DNA of 55,703 bases from Nonomuraea sp. MG754425 (GTDB lineage: Bacteria; Actinomycetota; Actinomycetes; Streptosporangiales; Streptosporangiaceae), in contig NZ_SSXE01000042.1 in NCBI RefSeq assembly GCF_021699195.1, positions 1-55,703 of the forward strand. The letters are read 5' to 3'. The position numbers were made by a program, and so were the translations under genes. This document shows positions 42,950 through 51,291 of this stretch, one piece after another (position 1 is the stretch's first letter; the number at the start of each line of letters is the position of its first letter). The notes under the pieces were generated by a model. It was not told the origin of the DNA. It did no database searches and saw nothing but the letters and a program-made list of their open reading frames with translations.

Positions 42950-44457
42950 CGACTGCCCTCCCTGACGACGGTTTCACCGGCGGTCTGCGGAGCGGGAGCG
43001 TCGAGACCGGCCGTCAATCCGTTGACCAACGCTCTGCGGCCGAGCGCGAAGGCGAGCCCGCAGGCCGCCGCCACACTGCCGAGACCGAGGTAGTACAGCG
43101 GCTCCGGAACCACTTCCGCGAGCCGGACCACGCCGCTGCCCAGCCCGCCGCCGAGCCCGGCGAACAGCCACATCAGGCCGAGCGTGCGCCCCATGAAGCC
43201 GGGCGGGAGCACGTCCGCCGCCGCCGAGATGATCACCGCGGCGACGATGACCTCGCCGCACGCGTGGGTGAGGTAGACGACGACCAGCCACAGCGGCGAC
43301 ACCTTCTCACCCGAGGCGGCGAACACCGTGGTGAGTGACATGAGCAGGAAGCCGCCGCCGACGAGGATGAGCCCGATGGCGAGCTTCACCGGGACGTGGT
43401 GCCGCCCGGCCAGCGCCGGCAGCCCGACCGCGATCAGCGGTGCGAGCGCCAGGATGAACAGCGGCGTCGCGGCCTGCAGCCAGCTCGCCGGGATCTCCAT
43501 GCCGAACACGACGCGGTCCACGTGGTCGCGGGCGAACAGGTTCAGCAACGACGCGGCGTGCGCGATGATCATCCAGAAGAGCGTGGAGCCCAGGAAGACG
43601 GCGAGGAACGAGCGCAGCCGCCGCCGGTCGTCCGGGCCGAGGCCCGGGTTGCGGTAGACCACGGTGTAGCACACGATCGGCACGATCACGCTGAACACGC
43701 CGACCAGCACGATCGCCAGGCTCACGCTGAGCAGGCCGGCCAGTCCCAGCGCGATCAGCGCCACGACGACCAGCGCGCCACCCAGCCCGCCGCGCCGGGC
43801 GACGGCCGTGCGCTCGCCGGACGTCAGCGGCCGCACCGGCCGGTTGCCCACGTCGCCGAACTGCCCGGCGCTCACCGCGATCTGCACCGCGGTGGCCATC
43901 ATGACCAGCGCGGCCACCCCGAAGGCCAGGCTCCAGCTCACGCGCTCGCCCAGGTAGCCGACCAGCAGCGGGGCCGCCAGCGCGGAGACCTGCGTCGCGA
44001 CGTACATGAGGGAGATGCCCGCCTCGCGGCCGCGGCTGCCGCCGAACATCAGGTTGATCATGGCCTGGTGGTTCGGCTTGTACACCGCGCCGCCGATCGC
44101 CACCAGCGGCAGGCCGATCACGGCGCCCCAGCCCGCGGGGACGGCCAGGAACAGGTAGCCCGCCATGCCCGTCACGCAGCCGGCCAGCAGCGCCCGCCGG
44201 TTGCCGAGCACCCGGTCGCCGAGCCAGCCGCCCGCGATCGACAGCATGAACATGAAGCCGATCCAGGCGCCGAACAACGTCGCGGCGTCGGTGATGGGCA
44301 GGCCGAGGCCGCCGCGCGCGGCGGGGGCCGCGGCGTACAGCACCAGGATGGCCTGCAGGCCGTAGAAGCCGAAACGCTCGAGAGCGTCGCTGGTGAACAA
44401 GGTCAGGTACCAGCGAGGCATCGCGCGCAGGGAGATGGCTCTGTCGGCGGTGCTCAT
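42946..44457 (-). CDS. POT/PTR2-family proton-coupled transporter (MFS)
   Basis: A membrane transporter of about 503 residues with 12-14 hydrophobic helices. The N-terminal segment ERFGFYGLQAILVLYAAAP matches the E-x-x-E/R-F-x-Y-x-G signature of proton-dependent oligopeptide transporters; GGWLGDRVLGNRRALLAG and PNHQAMINLMFG also fit that family. In a polyketide cluster it most likely exports an intermediate or the product, but peptide uptake is what the family normally does. It leads the operon transporter-CLF-SDR4-ABM2-ABM1-AccDA-AccB-AccC. I chose the ATG overlapping the stop of a small upstream frame; a GTG 75 nt upstream in frame is an alternative. Confidence 0.85.
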   Translation of the reverse strand: MSTADRAISLRAMPRWYLTLFTSDALERFGFYGLQAILVLYAAAPAARGGLGLPITDAATLFGAWIGFMFMLSIAGGWLGDRVLGNRRALLAGCVTGMAGYLFLAVPAGWGAVIGLPLVAIGGAVYKPNHQAMINLMFGGSRGREAGISLMYVATQVSALAAPLLVGYLGERVSWSLAFGVAALVMMATAVQIAVSAGQFGDVGNRPVRPLTSGERTAVARRGGLGGALVVVALIALGLAGLLSVSLAIVLVGVFSVIVPIVCYTVVYRNPGLGPDDRRRLRSFLAVFLGSTLFWMIIAHAASLLNLFARDHVDRVVFGMEIPASWLQAATPLFILALAPLIAVGLPALAGRHHVPVKLAIGLILVGGGFLLMSLTTVFAASGEKVSPLWLVVVYLTHACGEVIVAAVIISAAADVLPPGFMGRTLGLMWLFAGLGGGLGSGVVRLAEVVPEPLYYLGLGSVAAACGLAFALGRRALVNGLTAGLDAPAPQTAGETVVREGSR

Positions 44458-44528
44458 CGCGCTCCGCCGTCCGGGGGTGCGTGGCCCGCCATCGCGTCGG
44501 CGAGCGCCGGTACTCTCACGTCGTTCAT
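44454..44528 (-). CDS. Possible 24-residue leader peptide coupled to the POT transporter
   Basis: A short frame starts at an ATG with a good ribosome site (GAAAGAAGGGCGTGC) and reads MNDVRVPALADAMAGHAPPD plus four more residues. Its TGA overlaps the ATG of the transporter gene (ATGA). The transporter ATG itself has only a weak site, so coupled translation from this leader would explain its expression. It resembles no family I know. Alternatively the transporter starts further upstream in its own frame and this frame is incidental. Confidence 0.4.
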   Translation of the reverse strand: MNDVRVPALADAMAGHAPPDGGAR

Positions 44529-44726
44529 GCACGCCCTTCTTTCGGGTCGACCGAGCAACACACCCTCTTGCGTACGGGAGGCGACTCGAATCTCCCTTGC
44601 GTTGCGGGCAGCGAGCCCTTCAGCGGCGGCTCACCGTCCGCTGTGCGGGACGTGATGGCTCTCACGGGGACGCCTCGTCGGAAGCGTGACCGGGGGTGCT
44701 CGGCCGGCGGTGGCGGCGGGCTCGGG

Positions 44727-46775
44727 TCAGGCTCGAGGCGGCAGCCGCAGGGCGATCACGGCGATGTCGTCCAGCCCGGTCGTGGGCAGCCCGCTGAGCA
44801 GGTTGTCGCAGAAGGTGTCGATCGGCTCGCCCGCCAGCGTGCCCGCCAGCCGGCGCAGCCGTTCCAGCCCGAGGTCCAGGTGCTCACCCGGACGCTCGAC
44901 GAGACCGTCGGTGTACAGCAGGAACGTGCTGCGCGGCGGCAGCGGGACGGTCTCCGACGGGCAGGTGCGGTCGTGGCGGAAGCCGAGCAGCGGGCTGGCC
45001 GCGCCGTCCAGGAAGAGGCTGACGCCGTCGGCGGTGACCAGCAGCGGCGGCGGGTGCCCGGCCACGGCGTAGTGCAGCAGGTGCCCGCCGTCGAGGCGTT
45101 CCAGCCGGGCGAGCGCGCAGGTGGCCGTCACCTCGCCGGACAGCGACTCCATCGCCAGGTTGAGCCGGGTGAGGATCTCGCCCGGGGGTTCGCAGCGGTC
45201 CATGGCGAGGGCGCGCAGCATGTTGCGGAGCTGGCTCATGGTGACCGCGGCGGCCAGGTCGTGCCCGGCCACGTCGCCGATGGCCACCACGGTCCCGCCG
45301 TCGGGCAGGACGAAGGAGTCGTACCAGTCGCCGCCCACCTCGGCCGCCGACGGGCTGGCCCGGTAGCGGGCCCTGATCTGCGCGTCCGGCAGCTCCGGGG
45401 GCTCGGCCAGCAGGCTGTGCTGGAGGGCCAGGGCCACCTGCTGGGCCCGCTGGAAGCGGATGGCGTTGCTCAGCGCGTCGTGCGCGTGGTCGAAGATCTC
45501 GTCGAGCAGCTCGATGTCGTCCCAGCCGATCGGCGGGCGGTCCCCGCAGGTCACCGCGCCGACGACGGCGGGCACCGCCCCGTCCACCACGACGGGCAGG
45601 GTCAGCAGGCTGTTGGCGTCGTTCGCCACCAGCCACGCCTGGAAGTCGCCGGAGGCGAGGTCGGCGGGCGGGCGGCCGGGCGGGAACCGGCGCAGTTGCG
45701 GGCGTCTCCGGCGCACGGCCTCGACCAGGGTGCTGTCGGCGGGCAGGCGTTCCTCGCCGTACGCGGGCAGCCGCCGCAGGCCGGGACGCACGGCGGTGGC
45801 CAGCCGCTCGACCACGAACGGGACGCCGCCCGGCCGGACGGTGGCCAGATCGGTGACGAGCTGGACGCCGCAGCCGTCGGCGAGCTCGGGCACGATCACG
45901 CCGGCCAGCGCGCCGAGCATCTCCCGCAGGCTCGTGAGGTCGGCCGTGGCCGCGCCGGCGCGGTCGAGCACCCTGCGGCGGCGCTGCTCCTGCCAGCGCC
46001 GCTCGACGTCGGTGCAGGTGCCCACCCACTCCACCACCAGGCCGTTCTCGCGGATCGGCACGGCGCGGGCCTGGAAGTGCCGGTACGAGCCGTCGGCGGT
46101 GCGCAGCCGGTAGATCTGCTCCCACTTGTCCGCCCCGCCGCGGACCGCCCGCCACCACGCCGCCATCGTGGCCTCGCGGTCGCCGGGATGGACCATGCGC
46201 TGCCAGCCCTGGCCGCGGAACTCCTCCCAGGGCTGGCCGGTGACCCGCTCCCAGCTCGGGCTGGGCTCGATGACCTCGCCCTCGGGGCCGGCCACCCAGA
46301 AGATCTCCACGCTGACCCGCATGAGGCTCTCGTAGCGGCGCAGGATGCGGCTGCGCTGGTCGGCGATCGCGCGGAACTCGCGGGTGGCGTTGATCTCCTC
46401 GGTGACCTCCATCGACACGATCAGCACCCCGTGGTCGCCGGGCCCGAAGGACACCCGTGACAGGCTGGAGGTAAAGAATCGCTCATCATCGGGGCGATCG
46501 CCGCCGGCCATGCGCGCCGGGGCCGCGGTCAGGACGATCGGCTCGCCCGTCCGGTAGACCTGGTCGAACAGCCGGCCGTAGGTGCGCCGTACGACGTCGG
46601 TGAACGCCTGCTTCAGCGGGATCCCCGCCGGTCGCTCGCCGAACTGGGCCCGGTACATGGCGTTGGTGTAGAGCACGCGGTGATCGGGGCCGCTGGTGAC
46701 GGCCACCCCCACCGGCGCCGGATCGAGCACCTCGAACGCCAGGTCGCTGTGTGCGCCGTGCCCGGTTCTGCCCAT
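44727..46775 (-). CDS. PAS-PAS-GAF-SpoIIE (PP2C-type) serine phosphatase
   Basis: A 682-residue cytoplasmic signalling protein. Two PAS domains (about 10-130 and 150-265, the second with GWQRMVHPGDREATMAAW and RALRTADGSYRHFQARAVPI-like features) are followed by a GAF domain (280-440). A SpoIIE phosphatase domain comes last, with metal sites GGDWYDSF, IGDVAGHDLAAA and a terminal GLDDIAVIAL. Such proteins act on anti-sigma antagonists in stress or developmental control. The start has an excellent site (GGGGGGAGGTCACC). It lies upstream of the cluster's CLF operon, 198 bp away, and is probably chromosomal flank rather than pathway gene. Confidence 0.9.
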   Translation of the reverse strand: MGRTGHGAHSDLAFEVLDPAPVGVAVTSGPDHRVLYTNAMYRAQFGERPAGIPLKQAFTDVVRRTYGRLFDQVYRTGEPIVLTAAPARMAGGDRPDDERFFTSSLSRVSFGPGDHGVLIVSMEVTEEINATREFRAIADQRSRILRRYESLMRVSVEIFWVAGPEGEVIEPSPSWERVTGQPWEEFRGQGWQRMVHPGDREATMAAWWRAVRGGADKWEQIYRLRTADGSYRHFQARAVPIRENGLVVEWVGTCTDVERRWQEQRRRRVLDRAGAATADLTSLREMLGALAGVIVPELADGCGVQLVTDLATVRPGGVPFVVERLATAVRPGLRRLPAYGEERLPADSTLVEAVRRRRPQLRRFPPGRPPADLASGDFQAWLVANDANSLLTLPVVVDGAVPAVVGAVTCGDRPPIGWDDIELLDEIFDHAHDALSNAIRFQRAQQVALALQHSLLAEPPELPDAQIRARYRASPSAAEVGGDWYDSFVLPDGGTVVAIGDVAGHDLAAAVTMSQLRNMLRALAMDRCEPPGEILTRLNLAMESLSGEVTATCALARLERLDGGHLLHYAVAGHPPPLLVTADGVSLFLDGAASPLLGFRHDRTCPSETVPLPPRSTFLLYTDGLVERPGEHLDLGLERLRRLAGTLAGEPIDTFCDNLLSGLPTTGLDDIAVIALRLPPRA

Positions 46776-46949
46776 GGTGACCTCCCCCCGATGGCCACGT
46801 CACGCCTGTGCTACCCCGTCGGCGGGCGCGAGAACGCGGCGGGGATCTTGGACGTGCCGGTTGACCGGCCGTTGCCCCGTTGTCTACCCGGGAGGTGCGC
46901 CGCCCGCGTGCTCGGGGTTCGAGAGGCGCTCGAGCCGGGCGGGATCCGC

Positions 46950-47948
46950 TCAGCTCTCCGCGCAGCCGCAACTCCGCCTCGTGACGAGGGTCGCGGGCGG
47001 GAGGGGCGCGGGCGCGGCGCGGCCGAGGAGCAGGTCCACCGCCTGCCGCGCCATCGCCTCGAGCGGCTGGCCGGTGACGGTGAGCGACGGGGCGGTGTGG
47101 GCGCTGTCGGGGGTGCCGTCCAGGCCGATGACGGCGATCCGGCCGGGCACGGGGATCCCGGCGGCGCACGCGCCGGACAGGACGCCGATGGCCTGCTCGT
47201 CGGTGGCGGCGATCAGCGCGCGCGGCACCGCGTCGCGGGCGGCCAGGCGGCGGATCAGGGCGTCCGCCTCGGCGCGCGAGTACGCGCAGCGCAGCGGGGC
47301 CGCGCCGGGCCCGGCCGCCGACTCCCAGACCTCCCTTCGCCGGCCCACGGGACCGGTGTCGCGCGGCCCGGCCAGGAACGCGATGTCGCGGTGGCCGTGG
47401 GCCCGCAGGTGGGCGAGCGCCGCCCGCACCGCGTGCTCGTTGTCGGCGGTGACCAGGGGGGTGTCGCCGGTGGCCGGCCCGTTGTGCAGGTAGACGGCGG
47501 GGACGCCGGGCGTCCGGGCGAGAGCGGCCACGTCGGCCGCGCCGTCCGCGTCGGCGGAGGCGATCACCAGGCCGTCCACCTGGGCGGCCAGGAAACGTTC
47601 GACGAGGTGGCGCTGGCGCTCGGCGGAGTAGCCGGCGTTGCCGATGAGCATGAGGCGGCCGTATCCCGCGAGCGACTGCTCGACATGCCTGGCCAGCGCG
47701 CCGAAGTACGGGTTGAGCGCGTCGGCCAGCACCAGGCCCACCACGCCGGTGGTGCGCGAGCGCAGCGCGCGGGCGATGCGGTTGGGGCGGTAGCCGAGTT
47801 CCTCGGCCGCGGCCAGCACCCGCGCGCGGGTCGCGGCGGCCACCGGGCGGGGGCCGTCGTTGATGACGTAGCTGACGACCGCCGTGGAGGTGCCGGCCCG
47901 GCGGGCCACGTCCGCCAGCGTGGCCGGCTTGCCTGCGGGTTCGCTCAT
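46950..47948 (-). CDS. LacI-family transcriptional repressor
   Basis: A 332-residue repressor. The N-terminal HTH is TLADVARRAGTSTAVVSYVINDG with the hinge YRPNRIARALRSRTTGVVGLVLAD. A periplasmic-binding-like effector domain follows, ending in ARPDRIAVIGLDGTPDS-type strands and TVTGQPLEAMARQAVDLLLGR. It is divergent from the nucleoside hydrolase and adenosine deaminase genes, with two identical operator copies between, so its effector is probably a nucleoside, ribose or purine. Confidence 0.92.
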   Translation of the reverse strand: MSEPAGKPATLADVARRAGTSTAVVSYVINDGPRPVAAATRARVLAAAEELGYRPNRIARALRSRTTGVVGLVLADALNPYFGALARHVEQSLAGYGRLMLIGNAGYSAERQRHLVERFLAAQVDGLVIASADADGAADVAALARTPGVPAVYLHNGPATGDTPLVTADNEHAVRAALAHLRAHGHRDIAFLAGPRDTGPVGRRREVWESAAGPGAAPLRCAYSRAEADALIRRLAARDAVPRALIAATDEQAIGVLSGACAAGIPVPGRIAVIGLDGTPDSAHTAPSLTVTGQPLEAMARQAVDLLLGRAAPAPLPPATLVTRRSCGCAES

Positions 47949-47965
47949 GACGGTTTACATTCTCG

Positions 47966-48010
47966 CATCTAAACGATTAGATAATGCATCCGTTCATCTA
48001 AACGATTAGA
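47966..48010. promoter_or_regulatory. Two identical operators of the divergent LacI repressor
   Basis: The 16-bp CATCTAAACGATTAGA occurs twice with a 29-bp period (47966-47981 and 47995-48010), each a TCTAA/TTAGA palindrome. They lie in the 79-bp spacer between the repressor and the nucleoside hydrolase genes, over a GATAAT -10-like sequence. This is a textbook LacI arrangement for repression of both directions. Confidence 0.85.
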
Positions 48011-48027
48011 CCGATGAGACGAGGTTC

Positions 48028-48984
48028 GTGTTGCCGGGACTCCCCCTGCTCATCGACACCGACACCGGCTCCGACGACGCCGTGGCCCTGCTGCTCGCGG
48101 TCGCGGACGGCGACGTGCGTGCCGTGACCACCGTCGCGGGCAACGTGCCGCTCGCCACGGCCACCCGGAACGCGCTGATCACGCTGCAGCTCGCCGGGCA
48201 CGCCCACGTCCCGGTGCACGAGGGCCGCGCCGAGCCGCTCACCCGGCCGCCGGCCACCGCCCAGCACGTGCACGGCCTCGACGGGATGGGCGACACCGCA
48301 CTGCCCGACCCGGCACGGGGCCCGGCCGACGGCCACGCGGTGGACGTCCTGCTCGCCCTGCCCCGCCGCCACCCCGGCGAGCTGACGCTCGTCACCCTCG
48401 GCCCGCTCACCAACCTCGCCGCCGCGCTGCTGCGCGACCCCGGCCTGCTGGGCCGCTTCCGCCACGTCTACTGCATGGCGGGCGCCGCCGACCTGCGCGG
48501 CAACGTCTCGCCGACCGCCGAGTACAACGTGTGGGCCGACCCCGAGGCCGCCCGCGTGGTGCTGCGGGCGGCCACCCCCGGCCAGGTCACCTGGATCGGC
48601 TGGGACGTCTCGCGCCGGTACGCCGTGATGACCCCCGGCGACCAGCGCCGGCTGGCCGAGCTCGGCACCGAGCGGGCCGACTTCGCCCACCGGATCAACC
48701 GCTCCGTCGCCGACTGGGCGCGCGACGTCACCGGGCTGGCCGGCTACGACCTGCCCGACCCCGCCGCCATGGCGGTGGCCCTGCGACCCGGCCTGGTCCT
48801 CGACAGCGAACGCGCCCACGTGGACGTGGCCCTCGGCGACGAGACCCGCGGCCAGCTCATCATCGACCGCCGCCGCACCGCGCCCCCGCCCAACCTGACC
48901 CTGATCCGCCGCATCGACGAGCCGGGCTTCAAGCGGCTGCTCCTCGACGCCCTGGCCCGAACCCCCACGGAAGGACGCCCATGA
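48028..48984 (+). CDS. Inosine-uridine-preferring nucleoside hydrolase family protein
   Basis: A 318-residue N-ribohydrolase that splits nucleosides to base and ribose. The calcium-binding signature DTDTGSDDAVAL is at residues 10-21, with GNVPLATATRNAL, LTLVTLGPLTNLAAAL, AEYNVWADPEAARVVL and a C-terminal metal Asp region following. The GTG start is behind GAGACGAGG. Its stop overlaps the adenosine deaminase ATG. With the adjoining deaminase and LacI regulator it forms a purine nucleoside salvage/catabolic unit. Confidence 0.92.
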   Translation: MLPGLPLLIDTDTGSDDAVALLLAVADGDVRAVTTVAGNVPLATATRNALITLQLAGHAHVPVHEGRAEPLTRPPATAQHVHGLDGMGDTALPDPARGPADGHAVDVLLALPRRHPGELTLVTLGPLTNLAAALLRDPGLLGRFRHVYCMAGAADLRGNVSPTAEYNVWADPEAARVVLRAATPGQVTWIGWDVSRRYAVMTPGDQRRLAELGTERADFAHRINRSVADWARDVTGLAGYDLPDPAAMAVALRPGLVLDSERAHVDVALGDETRGQLIIDRRRTAPPPNLTLIRRIDEPGFKRLLLDALARTPTEGRP

Positions 48985-49934
48985 CCGCCGCCCGCTACGA
49001 CCTGCACTGCCACCTCGACGGCTCCGTACGCCCCGGGACGGTCGCCGACCTGGCCCGCGAGCAGGGCGTCGTCGTGGACCGTCCCGTGACGGAGCTGGTC
49101 ACCGCGCCACCCGACTGCGGCAGCCTGACCCGCTACCTCACCTACATCGACCTGCCGCTCCAGGTGCTGCAGACGCCCGACGCGCTGCGCCGGGCGGCGC
49201 GCGAGCTGGTCGAGGACTGGCACGCCGACGGCGTCGTCCACGGTGAGGCGCGGTTCGCGCCGCAGTTGCACGGACGCCAGGGCATGACGCTGGACGAGGC
49301 GGTGTCGGCGGTCGCCGCCGGGCTGGCGGACGGGCGGGCCGCGACGGGCGTGCGCACCGCCCTGCTGCTGTGCTGCCTGCGCCACCAGACGCCCGAGGAG
49401 AGCCTCGACGTCGCCGAGACCGCCGTGCGCCGCCGCGACGTGGTGAGCGGGCTCGACCTGGCGGGCGACGAGCGGCTCTTTCCCGGCGCGCCGCACCGTC
49501 CCGCCTTCGACGCCGCGCACGCGGCGGGGCTGCCGTGCACCGTCCACGCGGGCGAGGCCGCCGGGGCCGCCAGCGTCTGGGAGGCGCTCGACGTGCTCGG
49601 CGCCCGCCGCATCGGCCACGGCGTGCGCTGCGCCGAGGACGAGGCGCTGCTCGACCGGCTGCGCCGCGACCGGATCACGCTGGAGATGTGCCCGATCAGC
49701 AACGTGCAGACCGGCGCCGCCTCCGGCCTGGCCGCCCATCCCGCGCCCCGGCTGCTCGCGGACGGGCTCGCCGTCACCATCGGCACGGACGCGCGCACCA
49801 CGTCCGCCACCACGCTGGAGCGGGAGTTCGCCGCGCTCCGCGAGACGGCGGGCTGGGGCGGCGAGCAGGAGCGGCTGGTGGCCGAGCACGCCGCCGCGGG
49901 CGCGTTCGGCCCGCTCGAGACCGCCCGGCCCTGA
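48981..49934 (+). CDS. Adenosine deaminase family protein
   Basis: A 317-residue TIM-barrel zinc deaminase. Metal and catalytic motifs in order: HCHLDGS at 8-14, GEARFAPQLH, VHAGEAAG, RIGHGVRCAED, CPISNVQTG and IGTDARTTSAT. Where most members read TDDP after strand eight, this has TDARTTSAT, so the substrate could be adenosine, a related aminopurine nucleoside, or a base such as adenine. It is coupled to the nucleoside hydrolase (ATGA). Downstream lies a hairpin-free, repeat-containing spacer. Confidence 0.88.
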   Translation: MTAARYDLHCHLDGSVRPGTVADLAREQGVVVDRPVTELVTAPPDCGSLTRYLTYIDLPLQVLQTPDALRRAARELVEDWHADGVVHGEARFAPQLHGRQGMTLDEAVSAVAAGLADGRAATGVRTALLLCCLRHQTPEESLDVAETAVRRRDVVSGLDLAGDERLFPGAPHRPAFDAAHAAGLPCTVHAGEAAGAASVWEALDVLGARRIGHGVRCAEDEALLDRLRRDRITLEMCPISNVQTGAASGLAAHPAPRLLADGLAVTIGTDARTTSATTLEREFAALRETAGWGGEQERLVAEHAAAGAFGPLETARP

Positions 49935-50073
49935 CCGCAGCCAGGTACGAGCCCGCCGCAGCCCTCCCGGCTCGCCCCCACCGGGCGATCCCGGCCGGGT
50001 CACGGAGGGAGTGGGCCGAGCCGCGGGGTCACGGGCAGACGAACCGGGCGCGAACCGAAGAGCGGCACGGCAC

Positions 50074-50129
50074 GGCGCGAGCCGAAGCACGGCGCGGCGC
50101 GAGCCGGAGGGTGGCGCGAGCCGGAGGGT
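50074..50129. repeat. Short tandem GC repeats in the spacer after adenosine deaminase
   Basis: GGCGCGAGCCGGAGGGT occurs twice in tandem (50096-50112, 50113-50129), with a degenerate copy GGCGCGAGCCGAAGCAC at 50074-50090. The rest of the 198-bp spacer (49,935-50,132) shows no gene. Confidence 0.7.
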
Positions 50130-50132
50130 GGG

Positions 50133-51125
50133 TCACGGGCAGGTGAGGCGGGTCGGGCCGGCTGCCATGGCCTGGTCGCCTGTGGTGTTGCCGCGGCCGG
50201 TGTCGGTGATCTCCACGACGACCAGGCCGCCGGCGACGGCCAGGGGCGCCGGGGCCGGCACCCACTGGCCCTGGCGCATGCGCTGGTCGAGGGTGAACTC
50301 GCCCACCGTACGCGCCTCCTCGCCGAAGCCGTCCCTGACCGTGTACCAGACGCGCTGCCCGGCCAGCCTGGACCTCGGCACGTAGACCATCAGCGTGCAC
50401 TGGCGGGGGCCGCGCAGCCCCGTGGTGAACAGCCACTGGAAGGAGTTGCGGGCGGGCGGGTCCGCGCGCGGGCCGCCGGTCAGCTCCGAGAACAGGAAGC
50501 CGTCGCCGCAGCCCGCGCCGGTCCAGCCGGAGGCGGTGGCGTCCTTCCAGCCGTCGCGGCCGGGCAGGCCCTCGATGCGGACGCTGCGCGCGGTGTCGCG
50601 CGGGCAACTCGGCCCCGCCACCGCGGTGAAGGCGGGACCGCCGTGCTCCCCCTGCTTGCGCGGGCCGTCGTCCGTGGTCGCGACCGCCCGCAGCGGCAGG
50701 ACGTCGTGGAACGCGCCCGCCATGACCAGCCCGGCCGCCCCGAGCGCGAGCAGGACCGCCGACAACCTGACGAGCCGCCGGTTCGGCCGCACCAGGGACG
50801 GGCGGCGCGCGGGCGGCCCGTCGTCGTGGTTCCGGCCGGCGTCGAGGTGCTCCCGCAGCGTGTTCCACCTCCCGGCCCACGCGTCCTGGTCACCGCCGCA
50901 CGCCCCCACGTACGCCTTCGTGACCGCCAGGCTCGGCAGCCTGTCCCCTGACGCGGCGGCGGACAGCGCCGATGACGAGTAGCCCGCCTTGCGCTCCATC
51001 GCCCGGTAGCTCGGATTGCCCGCCGCCGTCCGCAGGTCGCGCAGTCCCTGGGCGAACTCCTGGAGCGGGCCGGGCGGGACCGGCCGTTCCCGCCGGCCTC
51101 GGGTGGTGGTGTCCTGGTGGATCAT
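50133..51125 (-). CDS. HTH (XRE-like) protein with one membrane helix and an external domain
   Basis: A 330-residue protein. The N-terminus carries a helix-turn-helix (EFAQGLRDLRTAAGNPSYRAMERKAGYSSSALSAAASGDRLPSL) common to a large actinobacterial family. After a basic linker a single membrane helix (LSAVLLALGAAGLVMAGAF, about 122-140) follows. An extracytoplasmic domain of about 180 residues has four Cys (PSCPRD, GCGDGF, QCTLMV, LTCP), probably disulfide-bonded. The topology suggests a membrane-anchored sensor-regulator. Ligand and target are unknown. The ATG is behind CAGGGGGCACG. Confidence 0.75.
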   Translation of the reverse strand: MIHQDTTTRGRRERPVPPGPLQEFAQGLRDLRTAAGNPSYRAMERKAGYSSSALSAAASGDRLPSLAVTKAYVGACGGDQDAWAGRWNTLREHLDAGRNHDDGPPARRPSLVRPNRRLVRLSAVLLALGAAGLVMAGAFHDVLPLRAVATTDDGPRKQGEHGGPAFTAVAGPSCPRDTARSVRIEGLPGRDGWKDATASGWTGAGCGDGFLFSELTGGPRADPPARNSFQWLFTTGLRGPRQCTLMVYVPRSRLAGQRVWYTVRDGFGEEARTVGEFTLDQRMRQGQWVPAPAPLAVAGGLVVVEITDTGRGNTTGDQAMAAGPTRLTCP

Positions 51126-51291
51126 CGTGCCCCCTGACGATATGAACGTTCCTGCCCCTATTCGTGCTGACGGGGGCCGGTGGACTGATCCTTCGGGTTC
51201 CGGAACGGGCCATGACCAGACGTCCGGGGTCCCGCGAACGCGGCGGCGGGCGGCCCCCGGTTGGGAGCCGCCCGCCCGTGGCGATCCGGGG

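Noticed and set aside
9605..44528. Identification of a named product (for example pradimicin-, benastatin- or tetracenomycin-like)
   Set aside because: Gene families are shared with several pathways, but the asparagine-synthetase-like or amino-acid ligase genes of some are missing and a carbamoyltransferase is added. No specific match can be claimed without a database comparison.
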